Part shown: in pieces, positions 18,638 to 26,879 of the stretch
How the letters are laid out: each line of letters starts with the position of its first letter
Numbering within the stretch: the stretch's first letter is position 1
From: Paenibacillus glycanilyticus
Lineage (GTDB): Bacteria; Bacillota; Bacilli; Paenibacillales; Paenibacillaceae
Length of the DNA stretch: 64,000 nt
Direction of reading: 5' to 3'
Assembly (NCBI RefSeq): GCF_030161375.1
Contig: NZ_BSSQ01000011.1
Coordinates: forward strand, 129,041-193,040
Notes under the pieces: generated by a model
Told to the model about the DNA's origin: nothing
The model's database searches: none
What the model saw: only the letters and a program-made list of their open reading frames with translations
Made by a program: the position numbers and the translations under genes

Positions 18638-21538
18638 ATGGGAATTCCATTATTCCGGTTTCTATTTCGCAAAATGTGGAATACCCGCTGGCTTACGCTT
18701 AGCACCTTAGCCGGCCTTATTCTTGCCGTTGCTTTTGCAACTAGTATCCCGATGTACGCCGATGGCGCGCTTAAGCGGGTTGTTGCCCAATCTTTGCAGG
18801 AGAAAAGCGACGGTCTCCCCGCCGGCTCCCTGCTTATGCGTTACCAGGTGCCTGGGGGCGAGAAGACCGATCCGGCTGCCTTGAAAGAGCTGGAGCGGTT
18901 CATCAAAGAGGATGTTCCGGGCAAAATCGGCTTCCCTTATCAAACGAATATTTCAAGCTACGCGATCCGCGGAGCAGAAGTTGTGCCGGAGGATCCTAGC
19001 AAGGTGGATGCCAGCCGCATTCGCCAGATGACGATTATGACGATGGCCGATCTCGAAGGGAAAACCGAATTGACGCAAGGCCGCTGGTTCAAGAATACCG
19101 AAGGTACGGACGATGTGCTGGAAGCGGTCATGCTGGAGGAGGGAATGTACCGCAACGATCTTCATGTCGGCGATATACTTGATTATCCGGTCTACGGCGG
19201 ACTTGATCTTACCCTTCGCGTCAAAATTGTCGGCGTCGTAAAGCCGCTTAATCAGACCGATCCTTATTGGTATCAGGGATTGGAAGGACTTATGAACACG
19301 CTCCAGATCAGCGAAGACGAGTTTATGGGGTCCCTGATTCAGAAGGCGGGCATTCCGGTCAATAATGCAAGCTGGTATTATGCTTTTGATTTGTCCCAAG
19401 TGAAGACGAGTCAATTGTCGCCGCTTGGCCGAACGCTGGACCGGTTAAATATCGATTTGTACCAGAAGCTGAAAGGGGCCAAAGTGGAGATTTCTTTCGC
19501 TTCGACCTTGATTGAATTCAAGAAGCAAAGCCTGCAACTGCAGACCTTGTTATTTACGCTCGCTGCTCCGATGATTGCGATGGTATTTTACTTTATAGCG
19601 ATGAATGCCCGCCAGTCGCTAGATAAGCAGCGAAGCGATATTGCCGTCCTGCGAAGCAGGGGAGCGGGAACGAGACAGATTATATGGATCTATCTGCTCG
19701 AAGGACTGATCCTTGGCAGTGTAGCGATAGCGGCAGGTCCGTTTATAGGCTGGTTCATGGCGAAGAGCATCGGCTCCGCAGACGGCTTCTTGTCCTTCGT
19801 TAACCGCAAGTCGATTCCGGTAGGGTTCTCGACGGAAGCCATTATTGCGGGTGCGGCTGCTGTTCTGCTGGCCGTGCTGTCGACCGTTATTCCGGCAGTC
19901 GTCTACGCGCGTTCCTCGATTGTCAGCTACAAGAGAGAGCTTGCCCGTTCGGACCGCGGGCCATTATGGCAGCGCTGGTTCCTGGACGTCGCGCTGCTGG
20001 CTGTAGCCGGTTATGGCTGGTATTTGTTCAACGAACGGCAAATGTTGTCCTTCCAGACCGGAATGACAACGGATCAATTAAACGTGCAGCCGTTTCTCTT
20101 TTTTGTTCCGGCGCTTTCCATCTTTGCGCTTGGACTATTCTGTTTGCGGTTATTTCCTTGGCTGCTTAAGTTGTTTAATTGGCTTGGACGCAAGTTCTTG
20201 CCGGTACCGTTATATTTAACGCTGACGCAGCTGTCGCGTTCTTCCAAAGGGTATTATCCGCTTATGATTCTCCTTATTCTGACGCTTGGATTAGGCGTCT
20301 ATAACGCATCCGCCGCGCGAACCATCGACTTGAACTCTACCGAACGCACGTTGTACAAATACGGTTCGGACGTTACCATTCAGACGGTGTGGGAAGGTAC
20401 GGTTGAGGTGACTCGCCCGAATGACGGAAATAACGGCAACGGCGGGGGCAATGGAGGCAATGGGGGTTCAGGAGGTGGCGGCAACGGCGGTGGCGGCGGT
20501 GGCGGCGGTGGCGGAGGCCAACAGCCAGTACCGACGAAGATCATTTATAACGAACCTCCATTTGAAATTTTCCGCAAGCTGGAAGGGGTGGAGGCCGCAG
20601 CCCGAGTTCTCCAGACCAAAGGCAATGTGGTTGTAGCGGAACGGTCAATCGGGCAAGGCACGGTAATGGGCATCGATAACGTTGACTTTGCCAAGGTCGC
20701 TTGGCTTCGGAACGATCTATTCCCGATTCATCCCTACTATTATCTTAATTATTTAGGCATGTATGAGCAGGCAGCGCTAATACCATCCAATGTGGCTAAG
20801 AAATATCAGCTGGAGCTGGGAGACAGCATCTCGGTTGGCTTCACGGAAGGCAAGCTTGATTTCGTCATCGTGGGCATTATTCCTTATTGGCCGACGCAAT
20901 ACCCGGACCAATCGCCGTTTGTCATCACGAACCTGGATTATCTTTATGACCAGCTTCCAATGATGCCTTACGAGGTTTGGCTCAAGATGAAGCCTGAAGC
21001 CAAACTGGCTCCAATCGTGGAAGAGCTGCAGAAGGCGGGCATCGAGATCGCGAAGGTGAACGACGTCCGTTCAGAGCTGATCACGCAATCCAAGCTTCCT
21101 ACAAGAGGCGGCGTATTTGGGATTCTGAGCCTTGGCTTCCTCGTATCCGTCATAGTCACTTTGACCGGATATGTGCTGTATTGGTTCTTTAATCTATCGG
21201 GCCGCGTCGTACAATTTGGCGTATTGCGGGCTATGGGCTTATCGCGAAGGCAGTTAACCGGCATGTTGCTCCTGGAGCAGCTGTTCACGGCTGGACTTTC
21301 GATTGGACTAGGGATTCTAATCGGCAAAATCACGAGTTTGATTTTCCTGCCATTCCTGCAGACAGCGGAAAATGTGGCAGATACGGTGCCGCCGTTCCGG
21401 GTCGTCTTTGATTCCAAAGATACGAATCAGCTGTACGCGGTGGTTGGATTTATGATGGTGACGGGAGCGATGCTGCTCTTCCTGCATATCCGCAGGCTGC
21501 GGGTACATCAAGCAGTCAAAATGGGAGAGGAGCGTTAA
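18638..21538 (+). CDS. Large FtsX/MacB-like ABC permease with poly-glycine linker
   Basis: A 966-aa permease with about ten predicted TM segments in two FtsX units. TM1 is near residues 15-40, a long extracellular domain follows, then a cluster of TMs (about 310-560), a second extracellular domain (about 565-830) and a C-terminal TM triplet (about 835-960). Near residues 600-630 a low-complexity Asn/Gly stretch ends in 11 consecutive glycines, coded by a (GGTGGCGGC)-type DNA repeat. It starts 3 bp after the adaptor stop and ends 6 bp before the second ATPase gene. Substrate is unknown. Confidence 0.88.
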   Translation: MGIPLFRFLFRKMWNTRWLTLSTLAGLILAVAFATSIPMYADGALKRVVAQSLQEKSDGLPAGSLLMRYQVPGGEKTDPAALKELERFIKEDVPGKIGFPYQTNISSYAIRGAEVVPEDPSKVDASRIRQMTIMTMADLEGKTELTQGRWFKNTEGTDDVLEAVMLEEGMYRNDLHVGDILDYPVYGGLDLTLRVKIVGVVKPLNQTDPYWYQGLEGLMNTLQISEDEFMGSLIQKAGIPVNNASWYYAFDLSQVKTSQLSPLGRTLDRLNIDLYQKLKGAKVEISFASTLIEFKKQSLQLQTLLFTLAAPMIAMVFYFIAMNARQSLDKQRSDIAVLRSRGAGTRQIIWIYLLEGLILGSVAIAAGPFIGWFMAKSIGSADGFLSFVNRKSIPVGFSTEAIIAGAAAVLLAVLSTVIPAVVYARSSIVSYKRELARSDRGPLWQRWFLDVALLAVAGYGWYLFNERQMLSFQTGMTTDQLNVQPFLFFVPALSIFALGLFCLRLFPWLLKLFNWLGRKFLPVPLYLTLTQLSRSSKGYYPLMILLILTLGLGVYNASAARTIDLNSTERTLYKYGSDVTIQTVWEGTVEVTRPNDGNNGNGGGNGGNGGSGGGGNGGGGGGGGGGGQQPVPTKIIYNEPPFEIFRKLEGVEAAARVLQTKGNVVVAERSIGQGTVMGIDNVDFAKVAWLRNDLFPIHPYYYLNYLGMYEQAALIPSNVAKKYQLELGDSISVGFTEGKLDFVIVGIIPYWPTQYPDQSPFVITNLDYLYDQLPMMPYEVWLKMKPEAKLAPIVEELQKAGIEIAKVNDVRSELITQSKLPTRGGVFGILSLGFLVSVIVTLTGYVLYWFFNLSGRVVQFGVLRAMGLSRRQLTGMLLLEQLFTAGLSIGLGILIGKITSLIFLPFLQTAENVADTVPPFRVVFDSKDTNQLYAVVGFMMVTGAMLLFLHIRRLRVHQAVKMGEER
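20435..20518 (+). repeat. GGC/GGT-rich trinucleotide tract coding poly-Gly
   Basis: The segment is nearly all GGN/AAC/AAT codons and ends in repeated GGTGGCGGC units (about 20491-20518). It codes the Asn-Gly linker of the permease and may be prone to replication slippage in steps of 3 or 9 bp. Confidence 0.85.
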
Positions 21539-21544
21539 ACAATC

Positions 21545-22426
21545 ATGATTTCTTGCGAAGGGCTCGTCAAAATTTACAAAAGCGATGATCTGGAAGTTGT
21601 CGCTCTGCAAGGCTTGAACCTCCGTGTGGAAGATGGAGAGTTAATGGCTATTATCGGCAACAGCGGGAGCGGGAAGTCGACGCTGCTAAATATATTGGGC
21701 GGGCTAGACCGCCCTTCCGCGGGTTCCGTTCAAGTCGGACCTTGGGATTTGCTCAAGATCTCGGAAGATGAATTGGTGAAATACAAACGCGAAACGGTAG
21801 GCTTTATCTGGCAAAACAATGCTCGCAACCTGTTGCCATATCTGACAGCCTTGGAGAACGTCGAAATGCCGATGATGTTGTCCGGCAAGGTAGACCGGGC
21901 TTACGCGAAGCAGCTGCTTGAATGGGTAGGCCTGAAAGAGAGGATGCACAACAAGCTGCATCAACTCTCCGGCGGCGAACAGCAGCGCGTTGCGATAGCC
22001 ATCTCATTGTGCAATCGTCCTAAGCTACTTCTTGCCGATGAGCCAACCGGTTCGGTCGATACGGCTACCTCGGATCTAATCATGGGCATATTCCGAAAGC
22101 TCAATAAAGAGATTGGCGTTACGATCGTTATCGTTACCCACGACCTTACGCTAGCCGGCAAGGTAGACCGCGTTGTTGCGATACGAGACGGATTAACAAG
22201 CACCGAATTTCTGAAACGCAATCCGAATATGATTCCCGGTGGAGGTGAGCAGCAGGACGAGAAGGGTCTTCAAGCCGTTCATGAAGCTTATGTAGTCGTG
22301 GATCGCGTTGGCCGGTTGCAGGTACCTAAAGAATATTTGAGCGCACTCAACATTAAAGACAAAGCATCGATGGAATTTGACGGCGAGCGGATTATCATTA
22401 CGCCGCCGAAATCACTGGGGGGTTAA
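21545..22426 (+). CDS. Second ABC ATPase, LolD/MacB type with C-terminal extension
   Basis: A 293-aa ATP-binding subunit with Walker A GNSGSGKSTLL, signature LSGGEQQRVAIAIS and Walker B LLLADEPTGSVD. After the ATPase fold (about 1-220) there is a 70-residue extension ending RVGRLQVPKEYLSALNIKDKASMEFDGERIII, which resembles a SpoVT/AbrB-like swapped-hairpin beta fold. That fold is an inference. With the ATPase at 16873 it could form a heterodimeric pair for the single large permease. The start at 21545 is 6 bp after the permease stop. Confidence 0.88.
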   Translation: MISCEGLVKIYKSDDLEVVALQGLNLRVEDGELMAIIGNSGSGKSTLLNILGGLDRPSAGSVQVGPWDLLKISEDELVKYKRETVGFIWQNNARNLLPYLTALENVEMPMMLSGKVDRAYAKQLLEWVGLKERMHNKLHQLSGGEQQRVAIAISLCNRPKLLLADEPTGSVDTATSDLIMGIFRKLNKEIGVTIVIVTHDLTLAGKVDRVVAIRDGLTSTEFLKRNPNMIPGGGEQQDEKGLQAVHEAYVVVDRVGRLQVPKEYLSALNIKDKASMEFDGERIIITPPKSLGG

Positions 22427-22430
22427 TCGT

Positions 22431-23972
22431 ATGAAGAGGAAATGGGCGTCGAAAGCTGCTATTGTATCGTTATCCTTAATGATGACCACATCGCTTCTGG
22501 CGGCGTGCAGCAAGGGCTCGGAAAGCACGGCCGAAAAACACGTGCTCCGGCTTGGCGTATTGTACGGGGGAACGGACAACGAATCTTATGTCCGCCAACA
22601 ATACACGGATACGTATGAAATGATGCATAAGAACATCGATTTCGAAATCGTAAGCGCCATTGATTACAACGATCAGCGCTACGATACGCCTAATCCGGAT
22701 GGCGTCACGAAACAACCGGACCCGTTTGCAAAAATGAAAGAAATGCTCACCGGAGACAATCCGGTTGACGTGGTTATTCTGGATTACAGCATGCTGCGCC
22801 GTCTGATCCAAGATAATCTCCTACAGCAGCTTGATCCGCTCATCCAGAAGAGCAAATTCGATCTGACAGACTACGTACCGACTGTTATCGATGGCATCAA
22901 ATCTGCGGATGACAGCGGCAATATTTATGCTTTGACGCCTACATTCAGCTCTTCCGCTTTGTATTACAACAAAAAATTGTTCGCCGATGCAGGCGTTGAC
23001 CTTCCGAAAGACGGCATGACCTGGGAAGACGTAATCAACACGGCGAAGCTGGTTGCCAAAGGCGAAGGCACGGACCGCAAATACGGTTTGTCCATCAACC
23101 GCTGGGCGGGCGACGGCTTCAGTGATTCCCAAACGTACGCAGCTCCGTTGCAGCTGAAGATGTGGGATGACAAAGGCGAGAAAATGCTCGTCAACAACGA
23201 ACAATGGGAATCGGTATGGAATACGATTGCCGATCTGTACAAGCAAAAAATTTCGCCAAGCCAGGAAGATATGAGCGCATGGCAGCAAAAGATTTCGACC
23301 GATGATCCTAACTCTTACAACCCGCTTGGCGGCGACATGTTCTTGAACGGCAAAGTGGCGATGACCATTGCCGAATACGGTTATATCAACGAATTGAGCA
23401 ATGCGATGAACAATGCTTCCAAGATCAAGAACTTCAACCCGTTTGATTGGGATGTCGTAACGATGCCTACGCAATCGTCTAAACCCGGCATTGGCGGCAA
23501 TATCTATTTCAGCCAGCTGATGGGCATTAACTCAAAGGCGCAAAACCCGGATGACGCTTGGGATTTCGTTCAATTCACGAACGGTGCCGAATGGGCAGAG
23601 CTGAAATCGCGCAGCTCGTATGAGCTTGTTGCGCGCAAAGAGTACTTGAAGCCGAAGAACGGCCTGAATTACAACATTAACGCGTTTACGACGCTCAAGC
23701 CGATCCCGCCTCAATCGACCGATACGGAGAAGCTGAATCGCGATAAACCAGGCATCTGGGAAGCGCAATCCCCAGGTTACGAATTGTTCCAGAAGGTGAT
23801 CAAAGGGGAAATGTCGTCGAAGGAAGCGCTCCAGGAATGGGAGACTAAAGGCAACGCCGTGCTGGAAAAGTTAAAAACGAACCCGAACGGCGGCAACGGT
23901 GAAGGTGGCGGACCAATCGTTAGGCCGCTTGACGATTCGGCCGCGTCCGTAGAAGCAGAACCGGCAGGATGA
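22431..23972 (+). CDS. Extracellular solute-binding lipoprotein (family 1-like)
   Basis: A 513-aa protein with a signal peptide and lipobox LLAAC (Cys near residue 27), then a two-lobe periplasmic-binding-protein fold. Motifs such as ALTPTFSSSALYYNKKLFADAGVDLP and GGDMFLNGKVAMTI are typical of carbohydrate-type SBPs. The start at 22431 has a GGGGGG site just upstream. It is the last gene of an operon whose other parts look like an exporter or a MacB-like machine, which is an unusual partner for an SBP. The C-terminal tail is Gly-rich. A strong terminator follows. Confidence 0.88.
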   Translation: MKRKWASKAAIVSLSLMMTTSLLAACSKGSESTAEKHVLRLGVLYGGTDNESYVRQQYTDTYEMMHKNIDFEIVSAIDYNDQRYDTPNPDGVTKQPDPFAKMKEMLTGDNPVDVVILDYSMLRRLIQDNLLQQLDPLIQKSKFDLTDYVPTVIDGIKSADDSGNIYALTPTFSSSALYYNKKLFADAGVDLPKDGMTWEDVINTAKLVAKGEGTDRKYGLSINRWAGDGFSDSQTYAAPLQLKMWDDKGEKMLVNNEQWESVWNTIADLYKQKISPSQEDMSAWQQKISTDDPNSYNPLGGDMFLNGKVAMTIAEYGYINELSNAMNNASKIKNFNPFDWDVVTMPTQSSKPGIGGNIYFSQLMGINSKAQNPDDAWDFVQFTNGAEWAELKSRSSYELVARKEYLKPKNGLNYNINAFTTLKPIPPQSTDTEKLNRDKPGIWEAQSPGYELFQKVIKGEMSSKEALQEWETKGNAVLEKLKTNPNGGNGEGGGPIVRPLDDSAASVEAEPAG

Positions 23973-23996
23973 TTCCTTGCAGGAAGCGATAGAAGC

Positions 23997-24036
23997 GAAA
24001 GAAGCCCAGCGGATATTCCGCTGGGCTTCTTTCTTC
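23997..24036. terminator. Bidirectional terminator after the ABC/SBP operon
   Basis: A perfect 17-bp stem (23997-24013 with 24017-24033) around a TAT loop with T-rich flanks, between convergent genes. Confidence 0.92.
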
Positions 24037-24044
24037 GTGCTAAG

Positions 24045-24557
24045 TTAGCCTTCAAATAGAAAAGTTTTATCGATATGCCACATGTCGCTTGCCGTTTTGC
24101 GGAGCAGATGCAGCTGATCTATCTCGGTAGTTAAGTTAACTGAAGACATCCTAAGATTGCCGTACAGGTCATGGAGCTCATCTGGCGGCATGTTTTGCCC
24201 GATGGTCACATGCGGCGTGTAGACAAAGTTAGGCGCCGGAACATGGAGTGGTCCGCTGCATACCGCTTCGTGAAGCCGGATCATGGGCGTTGGGTCTTTA
24301 AGAGCCAAATATAGCACGTGGCTCGCAGGGTAAAAGGACGAGACGCGGTTAAATGTAATCTGGAACGGCTTCATCTCAGAGGCTACCGTCTGCAAATGTT
24401 CGATAATCGTCGGCAGCTGAATATCCGAAAGCTCTTCTTTCTCCCGCACCGTCATATGCGGCGGAATAATCGAATAATGCGGATCGTGGCGAATGCGCCA
24501 GCTGTTGGCAAAGTCCTGCACAGCTTGTGACGGAAATACGGCAATACCATAAAGCAT
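24045..24557 (-). CDS. YjcG-like 2H phosphoesterase / 2'-5' RNA ligase family protein
   Basis: A 170-aa protein with two H-x-T/S-x motifs, HMTV (about residue 36) and HVTI (about 118), the defining pair of the 2H phosphoesterase superfamily. The overall pattern matches Bacillus YjcG. The true substrate is unknown in this family. The start at 24557 is chosen because GGAG lies 9 nt upstream; the ATG at 24563 is only 3 nt from it. It stands alone, convergent with the ABC/SBP operon. Confidence 0.82.
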   Translation of the reverse strand: MLYGIAVFPSQAVQDFANSWRIRHDPHYSIIPPHMTVREKEELSDIQLPTIIEHLQTVASEMKPFQITFNRVSSFYPASHVLYLALKDPTPMIRLHEAVCSGPLHVPAPNFVYTPHVTIGQNMPPDELHDLYGNLRMSSVNLTTEIDQLHLLRKTASDMWHIDKTFLFEG

Positions 24558-24648
24558 GCTCATCAGCTCCTTTTCGATAATTTGATTATACCCGATTTGC
24601 TTGATTTAACCGAATTTGGGCATTATATATCGCGAGGAGGGATCCGTT

Positions 24649-24813
24649 ATGAGATGGATATATTGGGTGCGGTTATACGAAACCAAATTTCAGGCTGGCT
24701 GTCTTGTAAGAAGAATGGAGAACGACTGGTGGGTATATGGTTATGAATGCCCACAGGAGATCGAGGTTTTCAAGTCAAGAAAAGGCCGTTATGGCGTACG
24801 TTTCCTTATTTAA
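24649..24813 (+). CDS. Small hypothetical protein
   Basis: A 54-aa ORF, basic and rich in Trp and Tyr (MRWIYWVRLYETK...), with a convincing ribosome site GAGGAGG upstream of the ATG at 24649. I do not recognise a family. No signal peptide or TM segment is seen. It lies alone before the tRNA cluster. Confidence 0.6.
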   Translation: MRWIYWVRLYETKFQAGCLVRRMENDWWVYGYECPQEIEVFKSRKGRYGVRFLI

Positions 24814-24890
24814 ACATATGTTGTAGAGGGCACAACATTATGCTCAAATAAGGGACGAATATATTTTTTTCCTCGAAAGAGAAAAAATGC

Positions 24891-24920
24891 TTGACTGTAT
24901 ATATAGCCATATAGTATATT
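24891..24920 (+). promoter_or_regulatory. Promoter of the tRNA cluster
   Basis: TTGACT at 24891-24896 and TATATT at 24915-24920 with an 18-bp spacer, about 45 bp before the first tRNA. Confidence 0.7.
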
Positions 24921-24965
24921 AATTGATGTCGCCATTTCAATTTGATGACTTAAACAAATGGATAT

Positions 24966-25042
24966 CGCGGGGTGGAGCAGCTCGGTAGCTCGTCGGGCTC
25001 ATAACCCGAAGGCCGCAGGTTCAAATCCTGCCCCCGCAACCA
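24966..25042 (+). tRNA. Initiator tRNA-fMet (CAU)
   Basis: A 77-nt tRNA with anticodon CAT at 25000-25002 and encoded CCA. The C1:A72 mismatch (5' CGCGGGG, 3' CCCCGCA) and the GGGCTCATAACCC anticodon arm with G:C pairs identify it as the initiator. Confidence 0.95.
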
Positions 25043-25079
25043 ACCACTCGACTGAAACGCGCTCTTAAGCGTTTATCGA

Positions 25080-25156
25080 GGGCCCTTAGCTCAGTTGGTT
25101 AGAGCGGTCGGCTCATAACCGATTGGTCGTGGGTTCGAGTCCCTCAGGGCCCACCA
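25080..25156 (+). tRNA. tRNA with CAU anticodon, probably tRNA-Ile2
   Basis: A 77-nt tRNA with anticodon CAT at 25114-25116 and encoded CCA. Automated tools would call Met. The arm CGGCTCATAACCG and overall similarity to my recollection of B. subtilis Ile2 suggest it is the TilS substrate whose C34 is made lysidine to read AUA. Confidence 0.85.
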
Positions 25157-25178
25157 TTTGAAGCATCAAGACAAAAAT

Positions 25179-25267
25179 GCCGGGGTGGCGGAACTGGCAG
25201 ACGCACAGGACTTAAAATCCTGCGGTGGGTGACCACCGTACGGGTTCGATTCCCGTCCTCGGCACCA
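25179..25267 (+). tRNA. tRNA-Leu (UAA)
   Basis: An 89-nt class II tRNA with a long variable arm (GGTGGGTGACCACC region), anticodon TAA at 25213-25215 and encoded CCA. Confidence 0.95.
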
Positions 25268-25296
25268 TTTTTTCGAACTACATAACGTTATAAGAT

Positions 25297-25339
25297 AAAC
25301 CCCTTTCACTTGGTCCCATGGCCAATGAAAGGGGTTTTT
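25297..25339 (+). terminator. Terminator of the tRNA cluster
   Basis: AAACCCCTTTCA pairs with TGAAAGGGGTTT, with an inner TGG/CCA pairing, followed by T. Confidence 0.88.
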
Positions 25340-25443
25340 ACGTTGATTCGATTGCTCACTCTCGGTATTCGGTAGACGCTATGGATGATTGTCCCGTAAT
25401 CCATTACAATAGATAGACAATGCGAGGTAAAGGTGGTTAATGG

Positions 25444-26121
25444 ATGGCAGGAAGCAAACATTATGTCGTTTGGGTTGGCAAGCAGCCCGGCGTCTACAAG
25501 AGCTGGCCGGAGTGCCAGGCACAGGTCAATGGATACCCGGAAGCGAAATACAAATCTTTTGAATCCAAAGACAAAGCGGAAGCTGCCTATAAGGAAGGCT
25601 GGAAAAACCATTGGGGACAAGGGAAAAGCTCAACTGCTGCTGCCGGATCGCCGGCGCGCGGCAAAACCTCCTCATACGCTTCGAAATCAACGTCTTCGGC
25701 AGCGGAAGAACAGGAAATTGATTATGATAGCATCTCCGTTGACGTTGGCACCAGAGGCAATCCAGGGCCGGTAGAATACAAAGGCGTCGAAACGCAAACG
25801 GGAGATATTTTATTCTACGTGGGACCGATTCCTAACGGTACGAATAACCTAGGCGAGTTCATCGCGGTTGTTCACGCGTTGGATTATCTTAAGAAGCAAG
25901 GAAGCAACCGGACGATTTACAGCGATTCGAGAACGGCGTTAAGCTGGTTAAGGAATAAGAAAATCGCGTCAACGCTTGTTAGAGACGCTTCAACGAAGCA
26001 AATATGGGAGCTCGCGGATTGGGCGATCGATTGGCTGCGGCATAATACGTATTCGAATAAGGTCGTCAAATGGAACACGGAAGAATGGGGAGAAATCCGC
26101 GCGGATTTCGGGAGAAAATAA
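25444..26121 (+). CDS. Ribonuclease H with viroplasmin-type N-terminal domain
   Basis: A 225-aa protein. Residues 1-50 (YYVVWVGKQPGVYKSW-like, with KYKSFESKDKAEAAY) form the caulimovirus-viroplasmin / RNase H1 N-terminal hybrid-binding domain. A Ser/Ala linker is at about 60-90. The C-terminal RNase H fold (about 95-225) carries candidate acidic residues in SVDVGTRGNPGP, NNLGEFIAVVHAL and IYSDSRTAL, plus a late Asp near the end. It should cleave RNA in RNA:DNA hybrids. The first motif is DVGT and not the common DGS, so activity should be tested. It lies 15 bp before ung, possibly cotranscribed. Confidence 0.87.
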   Translation: MAGSKHYVVWVGKQPGVYKSWPECQAQVNGYPEAKYKSFESKDKAEAAYKEGWKNHWGQGKSSTAAAGSPARGKTSSYASKSTSSAAEEQEIDYDSISVDVGTRGNPGPVEYKGVETQTGDILFYVGPIPNGTNNLGEFIAVVHALDYLKKQGSNRTIYSDSRTALSWLRNKKIASTLVRDASTKQIWELADWAIDWLRHNTYSNKVVKWNTEEWGEIRADFGRK

Positions 26122-26136
26122 AGGGGAACGCAATTG

Positions 26137-26826
26137 ATGGATTTCAAGCTTACTAATGATTGGGCACGGCTGCTGCGTCCCGAAATGGACGAGCCGTATT
26201 TCAAACGGATGGAAGGGCAGCTGGATGAGTATTATCGCACGACAACCGTTTATCCCAAGGTCGAGCATATATTTAATGCACTACAATATACGCCTTACGG
26301 TGAGACGAAGGTCGTCATTCTTGGGCAGGATCCGTACCATGGACCAGGGCAAGCGCATGGACTAAGCTTCTCCGTCAGGGAAGGCGTCGCGATACCGCCA
26401 TCGCTGCGGAATATTTATAAAGAGCTGCAGGAAGATATCGGATGCCCGGTTCCACGGCATGGTTCGCTTGTGACTTGGGCGAAGCAAGGGGTGTTGCTGC
26501 TGAATACGGTTCTAACCGTTGAGGAAGGTCAAGCGAACTCGCATCAGAAGCTTGGATGGGAACGGTTCACAAGCCGTATTATCCAGAGCTTGAACGATCG
26601 CGACAGGCCTGTCGTATTCCTGCTTTGGGGCAAGCACGCCCAAGATAAAGCGGCATTTATTGATGCGGATAAGCATCCGGTTATTGCATCGGCGCATCCT
26701 AGTCCGCTAGCGGCGCGCAAAGGCTTTTTCGGCAGCCGTCCGTTCTCGAAAGTAAATGAGCATTTGCGCCGTCTTGGCAGCGAAGAGATTAACTGGCTCC
26801 TGCCGGAACAGCCGGAAGAAGATTAA
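26137..26826 (+). CDS. ung: Uracil-DNA glycosylase
   Basis: A 229-aa family 1 UDG that removes uracil from DNA. The water-activating loop GQDPYHGPGQAHGLSFSV and the minor-groove loop HPSPLAARKGFFGSRPFS are intact, with LLLNTVLTVE between them. The ATG at 26137 follows AAAGGGGAAC; a TTG at 26134 is also in frame. The terminator downstream is shared with the convergent SLH gene. Confidence 0.96.
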   Translation: MDFKLTNDWARLLRPEMDEPYFKRMEGQLDEYYRTTTVYPKVEHIFNALQYTPYGETKVVILGQDPYHGPGQAHGLSFSVREGVAIPPSLRNIYKELQEDIGCPVPRHGSLVTWAKQGVLLLNTVLTVEEGQANSHQKLGWERFTSRIIQSLNDRDRPVVFLLWGKHAQDKAAFIDADKHPVIASAHPSPLAARKGFFGSRPFSKVNEHLRRLGSEEINWLLPEQPEED

Positions 26827-26831
26827 AGATA

Positions 26832-26876
26832 AAGAAAGCCTCCTAAGCCATAGATGAATGGTTAGGAGGCTTTCTT
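26832..26876. terminator. Bidirectional terminator between ung and the SLH gene
   Basis: AAGAAAGCCTCCTAA pairs with TTAGGAGGCTTTCTT with an inner CCA/TGG pairing; both strands have T-rich exits. Confidence 0.9.
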
Positions 26877-26879
26877 GCG

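Noticed and set aside
20491..20518. Short tandem GGTGGCGGC units as a CRISPR-like array
   Set aside because: Repeats are contiguous, in frame and without spacers; they code poly-Gly.
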